The notes below the pieces were generated by a model. It worked only from the letters and a program-made list of their open reading frames with translations, ran no database searches and had not been told where the DNA came from. A DNA stretch of 60,928 nucleotides. Source: an uncultured Bacteroidales bacterium (GTDB taxonomy: Bacteria > Bacteroidota > Bacteroidia > Bacteroidales > UBA932). Made by a program: the position numbers and the translations under genes. The stretch spans positions 1 through 60,928 of the forward strand of contig CASFSL010000030.1 of NCBI GenBank assembly GCA_949297365.1, in the 5' to 3' direction. Numbering within the stretch: the first letter of the stretch is position 1; each line of letters starts with the position of its first letter. Below are positions 43,286-51,920 of the stretch, one piece after another.

Positions 43286-43376
43286 TACGAGTGTGGAGTA
43301 TTGGGCTCGTCTCTCCGTGTCAGGTTAGCCACAACCTTCTTAGAGACAGACGGATCGGCTCCACACTTTCTTTTAT
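43286..43376 (+). ncRNA. candidate structured RNA 2 ending in a terminator
   Basis: GTGTGGAG (43291-43298) pairs with CTCCACAC (43359-43366), directly followed by TTTCTTTTATT, an intrinsic terminator. Within it GTCTCT (43309-43314) pairs with AGAGAC (43343-43348), and AGGTT/AACCT (43322-43326, 43333-43337) forms the end hairpin. Just upstream ATTCACGG and CCGTGAAT (about 43248-43272) form another stem. Its ends (GAGTGTGG and CCACACTTTCTT) resemble the ends of candidate RNA 1. It could be the 3' part of one longer transcript or a leader attenuator of the gene at 43421. Confidence 0.45.
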
Positions 43377-43420
43377 TATAACCAAACTGCCTTCAGGAGC
43401 CGGCTGGCACACCTTAAGCG

Positions 43421-44305
43421 ATGAAACTTACATCTGCCGTCAAGGCACTCATGCTCTTAATCCTGTCTTCTCCGTACATGACATCGGAGGCCGCTGCACG
43501 TGAACGCGGCGGCGCGTCAGACAAGCTTGTGCCGCAATGGGTCCACAAGCAGCCTGTCGCCCGGGACGCAGGTATAGAATATGTTCTGGTACCGTTGAGC
43601 ACCAGCGGTTCCACAGTGCTGTCCGGCAACTCCCCCGCAGCCCTCAATGAACTGGTGCGCTATCTTCCCCGAGACTGGAACATCTCAAGCACGGAGAGCA
43701 TGAGCAGCGTCATGCATTCCAGAGAGGGAGGCTCGGGCAGTCAGTTCGAGAGGGAAGACATAGTTACTGTGGACGTAGTGGCCCAGGGTTCTCCAGTGGA
43801 GCTGAGCTGCAAGCTGGTGGACAGTTATTGGGAACGCAAGGCTGACGGCACTGTACAGAACTACTGGCTGTACCAGGTGGCTTCGCCCGACTCACCGGCA
43901 AGATTCGAGGAGACTTCCGTGACTACCGCCTACGGCGCGCGGGGACTGTGGCGCTCGGCCATCATCCCCGGCTGGGGACAGTTCCACAAAGGCAGCTACC
44001 TGAAAGGTGGCCTGATTCTGGGCGGCTGCGCGGTAATGGCCGGAGGTATCGCGGCTGTGGAAAGCATCCGGCAAGACTACGTAAGAAGGGTCGGAGAGAC
44101 CCACAATGCCGACCTGCGCCGGTCATACGCCTACAAGGCGGACCAACTGGCAACAGTGCGGAATGTCTGTATAGGCGTGGCCGGAGCCCTGTACCTGTAC
44201 AACCTCATAGACGCGATAGCAGCTCCAGGAGCAAAACGGATCAAGGTCTATCCCACATCCCCGGACGGCGCGTCACTGGCGATGGCTCTGAACCTGACAT
44301 TCTGA
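43421..44305 (+). CDS. DUF5683-like envelope protein
   Basis: 294 residues with signal peptide (about 1-25). An unassigned exported domain (about 50-165) contains VELSCKLVDSYWERKADGTV. It is followed by the DUF5683-like segment with SAIIPGWGQFHKGSYLKGGL, a hydrophobic helix (GGCAVMAGGIAAVES) and a second one near GVAGALYLYNLIDAIAAPG. This pattern suggests a protein inserted in a membrane with two C-terminal helices. First of four tandem envelope genes (43421-49553); preceded by the candidate RNAs. Role unknown. Confidence 0.68.
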   Translation: MKLTSAVKALMLLILSSPYMTSEAAARERGGASDKLVPQWVHKQPVARDAGIEYVLVPLSTSGSTVLSGNSPAALNELVRYLPRDWNISSTESMSSVMHSREGGSGSQFEREDIVTVDVVAQGSPVELSCKLVDSYWERKADGTVQNYWLYQVASPDSPARFEETSVTTAYGARGLWRSAIIPGWGQFHKGSYLKGGLILGGCAVMAGGIAAVESIRQDYVRRVGETHNADLRRSYAYKADQLATVRNVCIGVAGALYLYNLIDAIAAPGAKRIKVYPTSPDGASLAMALNLTF

Positions 44306-44346
44306 AAGAGACTGCAAAATATTGTTTAACAGCTAATAAATTGTTT

Positions 44347-45471
44347 ATGAAAAATTTACTTACAATGCTACTGTCCATGACAGCAGTTGTGTTTATCTCC
44401 TCATGTGAGAAGGAGCCGGCATATGACTTTTACGGCAGCATCTACGGCATGATCACCGATGCCCAGACCAACGCGCCTGTCGTCGGGGCACAGGTCATGC
44501 TCTCCCCGGGCAACTTCACGACAGTTACAGGCAGCGACGGCCATTATGAGTTTCAGAACCTGGATGCAGGACAGTACAAACTCTCGGTCTATGCTTCCGG
44601 CTACAGTGTGAATACCCGTCAGGTGACAGTGGTCTCAGGCGAGAGCGTGATATGCGACATGCAGCTGACCGAGGAACAGACAGTCTCCGGGATGGAGCTG
44701 TCCACCAACATGCTGGACTTCGGCTCCGAATACGACGAGCTCACGTTCAGCATACGCAATACGGGAACGTCCGGAGACATAAGCTGGTACATTGACAATA
44801 TCACTGTCGGGTGGATCACCGTATCGCCGGCTGAAGGAACCACTGAGATGGGCAAGTCCAGCAGCGTGAAAGTGACGGTGCAGCGCGGGCAGATACCTGA
44901 AGGCGGCTCCACGACGTTCAACGTCAATGCCGCCGGCGGCTCGCTGTCGGTAATGGTGACGGTAGCCCCAGGTGAAGGAGGCCAGGGCGGAGACAATCCT
45001 GGCGGCGGTGAAGACAATCCCGGAGGGGAGGAGGATTACAGCTCCGCCACAGTTGAGTCCGGAGACAGCCGTATCACGGCCGAGATACTCAGCTGCAAGC
45101 GCAGCGGCTCTTCCGTAACCCTTACCTATGTCCTGAAGAACGAGGGTCTGGGCAGCATCAACGATTTCAGAATCTATACGACAAACAGCAACAGCCTCAT
45201 TAACGGAGCCTACAGGACCGTCATCACGGACGAGAACTACAACAATTATGTGGAGTCCGACTATACGTTCAACGGTGCCTCCCAGTCCCATAACTACGTC
45301 CTTAACTCCACATTCCCCGAGGGTTCAGGCTGCAAGGGAACAGTGACAGTCAAGAACTTCGACCGCTCATCCGAATACCTCACGGTCATCCTCGGCATCT
45401 GGTGCTACGACCTCTATCCCGACTCTCTCGCCGACCCCCGCATCTACTTCGAGAACGTACCCGTCTACTAA
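44347..45471 (+). CDS. lipoprotein with carboxypeptidase-regulatory-like and BACON-like domains
   Basis: The ATG at 44347 (MKNLLTMLLSMTAVVFISSC) begins a signal peptide with lipobox Cys at 20; the frame is open further upstream but that part lies within the preceding gene. 374 residues. A carboxypeptidase-regulatory-like domain (about 30-105: GSIYGMITDAQTNAPVVGAQ, YKLSVYASGYSVNTRQVTV) precedes an Ig/BACON-like module (about 112-205). A Gly/Asp/Asn/Glu-rich linker follows (about 207-230), then a beta domain (SSATVESGDSRITAEILSCK to the end). Surface protein by inference; partner unknown. Confidence 0.7.
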   Translation: MKNLLTMLLSMTAVVFISSCEKEPAYDFYGSIYGMITDAQTNAPVVGAQVMLSPGNFTTVTGSDGHYEFQNLDAGQYKLSVYASGYSVNTRQVTVVSGESVICDMQLTEEQTVSGMELSTNMLDFGSEYDELTFSIRNTGTSGDISWYIDNITVGWITVSPAEGTTEMGKSSSVKVTVQRGQIPEGGSTTFNVNAAGGSLSVMVTVAPGEGGQGGDNPGGGEDNPGGEEDYSSATVESGDSRITAEILSCKRSGSSVTLTYVLKNEGLGSINDFRIYTTNSNSLINGAYRTVITDENYNNYVESDYTFNGASQSHNYVLNSTFPEGSGCKGTVTVKNFDRSSEYLTVILGIWCYDLYPDSLADPRIYFENVPVY

Positions 45472-45503
45472 CCGGACACTGTGATTATTTAAACTTGACC
45501 AAT

Positions 45504-48398
45504 ATGGATAACAAACCTTGGAAACAGACTGTCGGGACGCTGATAACGGCTGTCTGGATTTACACCCTGGCCGGAATATTCGGAAGCATCATCAGCGCAA
45601 TTGACACTATCCACAGCGGATTCGACATCATCGGAGCCCTTACCGGTGACGGAGGAGGAAGCGGTTCCTTCATGTCGTTTTGGGAGTTCTGGGACTATAT
45701 GTGTACTGTACTGGTAGTCATAGGATATATTCTGTTCTACTGTTCCCTGAACAGGTTCGAGAAACTCCAGATCAACTCCAGTGATACCCGCGGGGCGCAT
45801 AAAGTGAAGATTTCCTACATTCTGCTCATACTCGCAGCTGCTGCAGGCTTAATTCCGTTCGCTGGATGGATAATCAAACTCATACTGATTATCATTTCTT
45901 ACGTAAAACTGCTGAGCGGATACCGCAGTCTGAAACGCTCCGAAGTCCTGCCACAGCAGGCCCGCGACGGTTTTGCCAGACTTTACTCGTGTTCTGTATG
46001 GCTGCTGGTATTCGGGATTATAGGCGGCATACCGGCTATCGGTCCCATAATCGAGGGGGTTGCGTCCATCGTAATCTTCTTCCTCGTCCTCTCCGGATGG
46101 AAAACTGTCCGACTCGGCGCACCGGCTCTCACCGTTGAGAAAGCCCAGAGCATAGGCTGGCAGGAAGTACCGGCAAATGTCTACAACCTGAGCCGTTTCC
46201 TGCTTCTGTTCTTCGCTCTGACTGTCATCTGCGACATCCTGGATTTATCCACCTGGCTTAGAGATATTACGGTCGGCTATAGGTCCTATTACGCCATTCC
46301 GCTTTTAATTAACGTTATTACTTCAGCCCTATGGTTTGTGATGTACGGTCTGCTCATATACAAATCCACTAAAACAGAAATTTATGGAATATGCAGACTC
46401 GGTCTGTATGGAAGCATTATTCTCGGAATAGGAATTATTGCAATCATTGTAGTCCGGAATTTAGTCTACTTTGATATGGAACTTTACCAAAAAGCCGTAG
46501 CAATTTACAATTGGGGTATTGTCGCTGCCGTTTGCACAGTCGGTTGGATTCTCCTTGCCGTAGGGACAAGGACATCCTTGGGCATGAAAATATTCTTAAT
46601 GGCAAGGTATCCATTGTTCTATTTATGTACATGGCTCGTGGGAACCCATATAAATTATGAAGATCCTATATCGGGGAATATGGTATATAGCTTAATTGTC
46701 GCGGTCATCGATTTGCTGATTTTCATAATCCTGACCGTTCTGACAAAAAGGTGGAAGAGAGTCAGCGCACTGCCGCTGATTCCCTCACCGGACACGGATA
46801 CGTCGGAATATATGGACCGGGAATCAGTCGTAGAATCGGAATCGGAGAATGTAGCTAGTGAGGCTGTGAGGATAAAGTCAGACAATACATCCGTGCCTAG
46901 AGGCCTCGTCTCATCCCCAGTCAGAAATTATACTGCTGATAAATTGGAGGAGATAATATCATCCGCCGGGATATATAAGACTGAGCTGGTAGAGGCGGCC
47001 CGGCATGAACTTGAAGTGAGGCATAGGGCAGACGGATTGAAAGACAAGGCCGCCGGGTTTGACGATGCAAGGATTGCGGAAATCCTTTCCAATCCCGGGA
47101 CTTATGTGGACGAACTGGTCCTGGCCTGCAGTCTTGAAAAAGCGAAACGTGATACGGAAAGAGAAGTCAGACATCGGAAAGAGCTGGAGGACGCCCGTCT
47201 GAAAGCTGAGGCTGAAGCTAAGGCAAGGAGACAGCGCCGTCTTGATATCTGGAGGAAAATCAGGCTTTATGTCTTTGCAGGTGTCGTGGTATCCGTAGCA
47301 GCAGGATTTGTCATTTATCTTACCTCGGACTTGCATCACTATACTAAAGGTATGCGTCTTTGGAAAGCTGATAATGTGGACAAGGGGTTCACAGTATTGT
47401 CCAAGATAAATAATCCCGATTTTAAAAATTATGCCACCGCAAAGTATCATGTATACCTGTACAATATGTACTATGCGGCTGACACATCAGCCGCAGTTGC
47501 AGCCTTGAAGGCTGCCGCTGAGGACAATACTGAAAAGGCATGGCAATACTGTCCGACTGCGGTCAGGACTTATGCCGATTATCTTGCAAGCGGAAGCATG
47601 CCGTCGTATATTCCCAAAAATATTGTCAATGCCGCATCATTATACAATGTCTCGTGGAATGCCGATAATAAAATCAAGGCCGGTGCCTTGTTTTATGAAG
47701 GCGGCTCGTTCTCTGAAGCCAGAAAGATATTTGAGGCCTATTCCACAGACCGAACAGCAAAAGGCTATCTCGGCATGATGCACCTGTACGGCCTGGCAGG
47801 TCTGGAGCAGGACTTCGACACCGCATACGACTACCTGATGGATGCTCCGGATGAACTGCCGTTTGTGGTGCACAAGGGAGATCTTACACTTTACCTGAGA
47901 AATTTGAAAAAGTCAAACTCATACAGGTACGTTAATATAAACCTACTGAAAGAGGCAAAAAAATATTACGATATAGCCAGAATGCTTGACCCTGAAAATG
48001 AGGAATACAGAATCCGTAAAACTGTTACAGAAGCAGTCTGCAAAGCCTATGAGGATGGTCCTCGCAGTTCAACCTCTTGGGACTCGTCCACCTGGAAAAC
48101 GATATACCACAGCAAATACTGGGACTCCTACACGTTCACTGTAGGTGACAGTCACGGCTATTATTGTGGAGTAGTATCAGATATAAGGCATGGGCAGACA
48201 CCGAACGGATGGGGCGCATTCTCATGGGACAGCGGATCTGTCAAGATTACAAAATATTCTAATCTGAAAGAGACGGATTCTTATGGAATAGCGATTTTCA
48301 GTGATTATGAGATCCGCGTCGGAAAGATTGAGAATAACTGGAATCTGTCGGAGGGAGTGGTTACGCGTAGAAACGGCACAAAGTACCGAGTAGAATAA
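45504..48398 (+). CDS. large polytopic membrane protein with helical and MORN-like C-terminal parts
   Basis: 964 residues from ATG 45504 (MDNKPWKQTVGTLITAVWIY). Residues 1-425 hold about 11-12 transmembrane helices. Then come two copies of a helical unit (about 485-555: KLEEIISSAGIYKTELVEAA and RIAEILSNPGTYVDELVLAC), a charged coiled coil (about 560-595) and one more membrane helix (YVFAGVVVSVAAGFVIYL). The 350-residue outer part has TPR/Sel1-like helices (GALFYEGGSFSEARKIFEAY, AKGYLGMMHLYGLAGLEQDF). It ends in a MORN-like segment (HGQTPNGWGAFSW, EGVVTRRNGTKYRVE). I do not recognise the family. Codons are more A/T-rich than in the flanking housekeeping genes. Confidence 0.65.
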   Translation: MDNKPWKQTVGTLITAVWIYTLAGIFGSIISAIDTIHSGFDIIGALTGDGGGSGSFMSFWEFWDYMCTVLVVIGYILFYCSLNRFEKLQINSSDTRGAHKVKISYILLILAAAAGLIPFAGWIIKLILIIISYVKLLSGYRSLKRSEVLPQQARDGFARLYSCSVWLLVFGIIGGIPAIGPIIEGVASIVIFFLVLSGWKTVRLGAPALTVEKAQSIGWQEVPANVYNLSRFLLLFFALTVICDILDLSTWLRDITVGYRSYYAIPLLINVITSALWFVMYGLLIYKSTKTEIYGICRLGLYGSIILGIGIIAIIVVRNLVYFDMELYQKAVAIYNWGIVAAVCTVGWILLAVGTRTSLGMKIFLMARYPLFYLCTWLVGTHINYEDPISGNMVYSLIVAVIDLLIFIILTVLTKRWKRVSALPLIPSPDTDTSEYMDRESVVESESENVASEAVRIKSDNTSVPRGLVSSPVRNYTADKLEEIISSAGIYKTELVEAARHELEVRHRADGLKDKAAGFDDARIAEILSNPGTYVDELVLACSLEKAKRDTEREVRHRKELEDARLKAEAEAKARRQRRLDIWRKIRLYVFAGVVVSVAAGFVIYLTSDLHHYTKGMRLWKADNVDKGFTVLSKINNPDFKNYATAKYHVYLYNMYYAADTSAAVAALKAAAEDNTEKAWQYCPTAVRTYADYLASGSMPSYIPKNIVNAASLYNVSWNADNKIKAGALFYEGGSFSEARKIFEAYSTDRTAKGYLGMMHLYGLAGLEQDFDTAYDYLMDAPDELPFVVHKGDLTLYLRNLKKSNSYRYVNINLLKEAKKYYDIARMLDPENEEYRIRKTVTEAVCKAYEDGPRSSTSWDSSTWKTIYHSKYWDSYTFTVGDSHGYYCGVVSDIRHGQTPNGWGAFSWDSGSVKITKYSNLKETDSYGIAIFSDYEIRVGKIENNWNLSEGVVTRRNGTKYRVE

Positions 48399-48416
48399 AT
48401 CCATGCGCACTGTTCT

Positions 48417-49553
48417 ATGAAAAGGACACTATTAAGACTCCTTACGTTTTTCATAATCATGTTCCTTTCCACATCCTGTGAGAGGAATATGAAATTGCTC
48501 ACCTATTACGTAATCTCAAATGTCAGTACAGATGTGAACCTCAGGTCCGGCCCGGGCACATCGTTCGGAATAGTGACGAAAGTTCCGGAGGGAGAAAAGG
48601 TTTATCCTATAGGCGAGGCGGGCAACAACGGAGACTGGTATCATGTACGCACGGCAAAGGGAGACACCGGGTACATCCACAAGTCATATATTACAACTGT
48701 AACGATAAAAGTCAAAAAGAGACCCGGTGAGTTGCTTGCAGAGAAAGGTCAAAAGGTAAGCGTTGTTTTCACCACTATAGACCAATGGCGATTGAAATAC
48801 GACAATAAAACCCTCCGGTCCTGGTTGGTTCTATCAGCACTTGTTCTTACCGTCTTACTGACTTTCCTACTCAAATTCATGTCTGCCAGATGGTGGCATT
48901 ACCTTATTATGACAGCGATATCCGCCTTGCTTATTACAGCATTGCTGTTCTGCGACCTTACAGGCTCGGTCAAAAGCGGAACTTTAGTGACAGATATTAT
49001 TTTCGGACTGATATTCCTGGCGAGCCCGTTCCTGCTTCTCTTATGCATGAAAACCCTGCTGTCAGATTCATTCCAGGACACCGGTATAGACGATGACGGT
49101 ATTGGCATCTTTGTCAATTTCCATACAGCTGTATCACTGCTGTCAGTGCTGTTCTGCATCCTTTGCTTCAAATTCTTCCACGGCATTGCGGATCTGTCCA
49201 TCCTGATCTGTCTGACATTTCAGACTCTGGTATTCATTATATTTTTCATTGTCGCCATAAGAAAACATATTTTAAGGACATTTTTCATATACACATTTGC
49301 ATTCACGCTGTCTTTGCCGGCCATAGCCATTATTTCCTACATTTTCGCGGTAGTGGCATTGCCGCTGCTGATTATTCTTGCATCCATCCTAAGCGGAGGC
49401 GGGGGAAGCGGCAGAAGCAGTTCTTCCGGCAGCACGACAACTCTTGTTGACCAATATGGACAACATGTAGCGGATGTAGACGGATCCGGTCTGGACCACA
49501 GCTCCGGCAAACGCTACGACAGGAGTCCGGACGGAAGCTGGACTGAAACTTAA
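48417..49553 (+). CDS. SH3b-domain membrane protein
   Basis: 378 residues. Signal/lipobox-like start (IIMFLSTSCERN, Cys about 21), then a bacterial SH3 domain at about 35-100: VNLRSGPGTSFGIVTKVPEG and WYHVRTAKGDTGYIHKSYI. Six or so hydrophobic helices follow between 135 and 325. The tail (about 330-378) is Gly/Ser-rich and ends HSSGKRYDRSPDGSWTET. SH3b domains often bind cell-wall peptides. It follows the large membrane protein by 18 bases and is closed by a terminator, so the two likely work together (inference). A mix of lipobox and polytopic helices is unusual. Confidence 0.65.
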   Translation: MKRTLLRLLTFFIIMFLSTSCERNMKLLTYYVISNVSTDVNLRSGPGTSFGIVTKVPEGEKVYPIGEAGNNGDWYHVRTAKGDTGYIHKSYITTVTIKVKKRPGELLAEKGQKVSVVFTTIDQWRLKYDNKTLRSWLVLSALVLTVLLTFLLKFMSARWWHYLIMTAISALLITALLFCDLTGSVKSGTLVTDIIFGLIFLASPFLLLLCMKTLLSDSFQDTGIDDDGIGIFVNFHTAVSLLSVLFCILCFKFFHGIADLSILICLTFQTLVFIIFFIVAIRKHILRTFFIYTFAFTLSLPAIAIISYIFAVVALPLLIILASILSGGGGSGRSSSSGSTTTLVDQYGQHVADVDGSGLDHSSGKRYDRSPDGSWTET

Positions 49554-49575
49554 ACTGGGAACTTAATCTTACTGA

Positions 49576-49602
49576 AGCCGGAATGATTCTCCGGCTTTTT
49601 TA
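49576..49602 (+). terminator. intrinsic terminator of the envelope gene unit
   Basis: AGCCGGA (49576-49582) and TCCGGCT (49590-49596) form a stem followed by TTTTTT. The interval 49603-50060 contains no gene I can support, only small inverted repeats such as CTATGGC/GCCATAG near 49884-49910. Confidence 0.85.
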
Positions 49603-50062
49603 TTCCCCGACAGACAACCCACTTGTACCGCAGGCTCTGTAACAAAACCTGACAATCCAGATAATCTGGTTTAATGATTATCCGCAAACTTACTCCATAC
49701 CCTGGCGGCACGTCTGTCTTTTTTAAAGCCATCCTACAGCATAGCTGTAACACATTCTGACAGCATGAATACGCAATGGACGCCACGTCAGGAATCCATG
49801 TTGCCGTGCATGTCACCCATAAAGCAGCCCACAGTTTATTAAGGCGCTGATATCCAAATCAATACCGTAAAATATGCTGCACTATGGCTTGAAAAAACAG
49901 GCCATAGCGCAACCGGCACATTCAGAACACACTGATTAAAAAAGCTTTAAGCATAACACCCTTGCCCTATGGTACACGGAAATAGAATACGCCCGGCTTC
50001 CTTTAGCATTTAAGTTTAAGCCATCAGCTCAGGGATAGTTAGTAAAACTTATGGCAAGGAAG

Positions 50063-50070
50063 TATCTTTG
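50063..50070 (+). promoter_or_regulatory. -7 promoter element of the candidate small RNA
   Basis: TATCTTTG with TTAG 24 bases upstream (50039-50042), close to the Bacteroidota -33/-7 arrangement. Predicted start 50074-50078. Confidence 0.5.
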
Positions 50071-50075
50071 CGCAT

Positions 50076-50277
50076 AGCCAGAAGACAGGACAGCATGACG
50101 GAATGCCGCGACTGAACGGGAACAGCAAACTGACGACAGAGCGCACCGCCGCTTCAGTTTCTCACAGCCGTGTTTGAGTCTCAGGCGAGCCAGCAGTCAA
50201 GGACGGCTACACTGTCGGAAGCCTCAATAGAATCAGCGATTTAGTGCCGTCAGAGACATCTCACGGCACATTTTTTA
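50076..50277 (+). ncRNA. candidate small RNA, about 200 nt
   Basis: A region without an open frame but with its own promoter (50063-50070) and intrinsic terminator: GTGCCGT (50244-50250) and ACGGCAC (50263-50269) followed by ATTTTTTATTT. Inside are GCAT/ATGC (50093-50106), ACTGAA/TTCAGT (about 50111-50157) overlapping an AAACTG/CAGTTT alternative, and AGCCGT (50166-50171)/ACGGCT (50203-50208). These could interchange. The length is like 6S RNA, but I see no single long rod and cannot name a family. The downstream pdxS gene has its own promoter, so this is more likely a separate RNA than a leader. Confidence 0.45.
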
Positions 50278-50309
50278 TTTGGAGAATGGATTTTAAATAT
50301 CTACTTTAG
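50278..50309 (+). promoter_or_regulatory. promoter of pdxST
   Basis: TTTG (50278-50281) and TACTTTAG (50302-50309) are 24 bases apart, start to start, the normal Bacteroidota spacing. The -7 element differs from TAnnTTTG at one base. Predicted leader about 60 bases. Confidence 0.45.
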
Positions 50310-50374
50310 CATCAGCGTATTTATTGAGTACGGGAAACAACATTAATTTAACTTTAATCAATTTTTCTGGTATC

Positions 50375-51247
<873 letters not shown>

Positions 51248-51265
51248 TCCCGAATCCACACGACA

Positions 51266-51847
51266 ATGCACACAATAGGCATTCTCGCTCTACAGGGGGC
51301 CTTCCTCGAGCACGGACAGATGCTGGAAGGCCTCGGTGTGGAGCACTTCGAAATCCGTCAGTCGGATGATCTGAACCGGCCGATGGACGGGCTCATCCTG
51401 CCCGGCGGCGAGAGCACTGCGATGGGCAAGCTGATGGATTGCCTGGACATGCTGCAGCCGCTCAGGGAACGCATCGCCGGAGGACTACCCGTCTTCGGTA
51501 CCTGCGCCGGCATGATACTGCTGGCCAAGGACCTGGGTGACGAGCCCCGCCGCTTCCTGCAGACCATGGACATCCGCGTGCTGCGCAACGCCTACGGCCG
51601 GCAGCTCGGCAGCTTCTTCACACGCAGTACCTTCGCCGGGATGGAGGACGTGCCCATGACATTTATCCGCGCCCCTTACATCGAACAGGTAACCGCTCCG
51701 GACGTAGAAGTGCTGGCTACTGTAGACGGCCACATCGTAGCCGCCCGCCAGCGCAACATGCTCGCCACCTCCTTCCACCCCGAACTGAACGACGACCCGC
51801 GCATCCACCGCTGGTTCATCGAGCACCTCATAGAGAAGCCGGAATAA
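51266..51847 (+). CDS. pdxT: pyridoxal 5'-phosphate synthase, PdxT glutaminase subunit
   Basis: Glutamine amidotransferase that feeds ammonia to PdxS. 193 residues. GLILPGGESTAMGKL, nucleophile Cys in GTCAGMILLA near residue 78, and the His-Glu pair in TSFHPEL near the C-terminus complete the triad. The terminator stem begins inside the last codons of the gene. Confidence 0.96.
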   Translation: MHTIGILALQGAFLEHGQMLEGLGVEHFEIRQSDDLNRPMDGLILPGGESTAMGKLMDCLDMLQPLRERIAGGLPVFGTCAGMILLAKDLGDEPRRFLQTMDIRVLRNAYGRQLGSFFTRSTFAGMEDVPMTFIRAPYIEQVTAPDVEVLATVDGHIVAARQRNMLATSFHPELNDDPRIHRWFIEHLIEKPE

Positions 51848-51866
51848 ACTCCGGCTTTTTTATTTC
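51839..51866 (+). terminator. intrinsic terminator of pdxST, overlapping the stop codon
   Basis: AGCCGGA and TCCGGCT flank the pdxT stop codon and are followed by TTTTTTA. The stem is the same 7-mer pair as in the terminator at 49576. Confidence 0.85.
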
Positions 51867-51878
51867 GGGATTATAGAT

Positions 51879-51886
51879 TAACTTTG
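51879..51886 (+). promoter_or_regulatory. -7 promoter element of the AAA-ATPase-like gene
   Basis: TAACTTTG matches TAnnTTTG; leader about 30 bases to the ATG at 51921. Confidence 0.5.
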
Positions 51887-51920
51887 TGCTGATAACATCA
51901 ACCGATAGGAGGATTGCGCC

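Noticed and set aside
43141-43376. SRP RNA, tmRNA or RNase P gene
   Set aside because: None of the hallmark conserved segments (SRP GGAAG loop, tmRNA 3' TCCACCA and tag frame, RNase P core) is present.
50100-50160. Resemblance of ACAGAGCGCACCGCC to the conserved RNase P ACAGAA..ACCGCC segment
   Set aside because: The other universal RNase P blocks (GAGGAAAGTCC near the 5' end) are absent and the transcript would be much too short.
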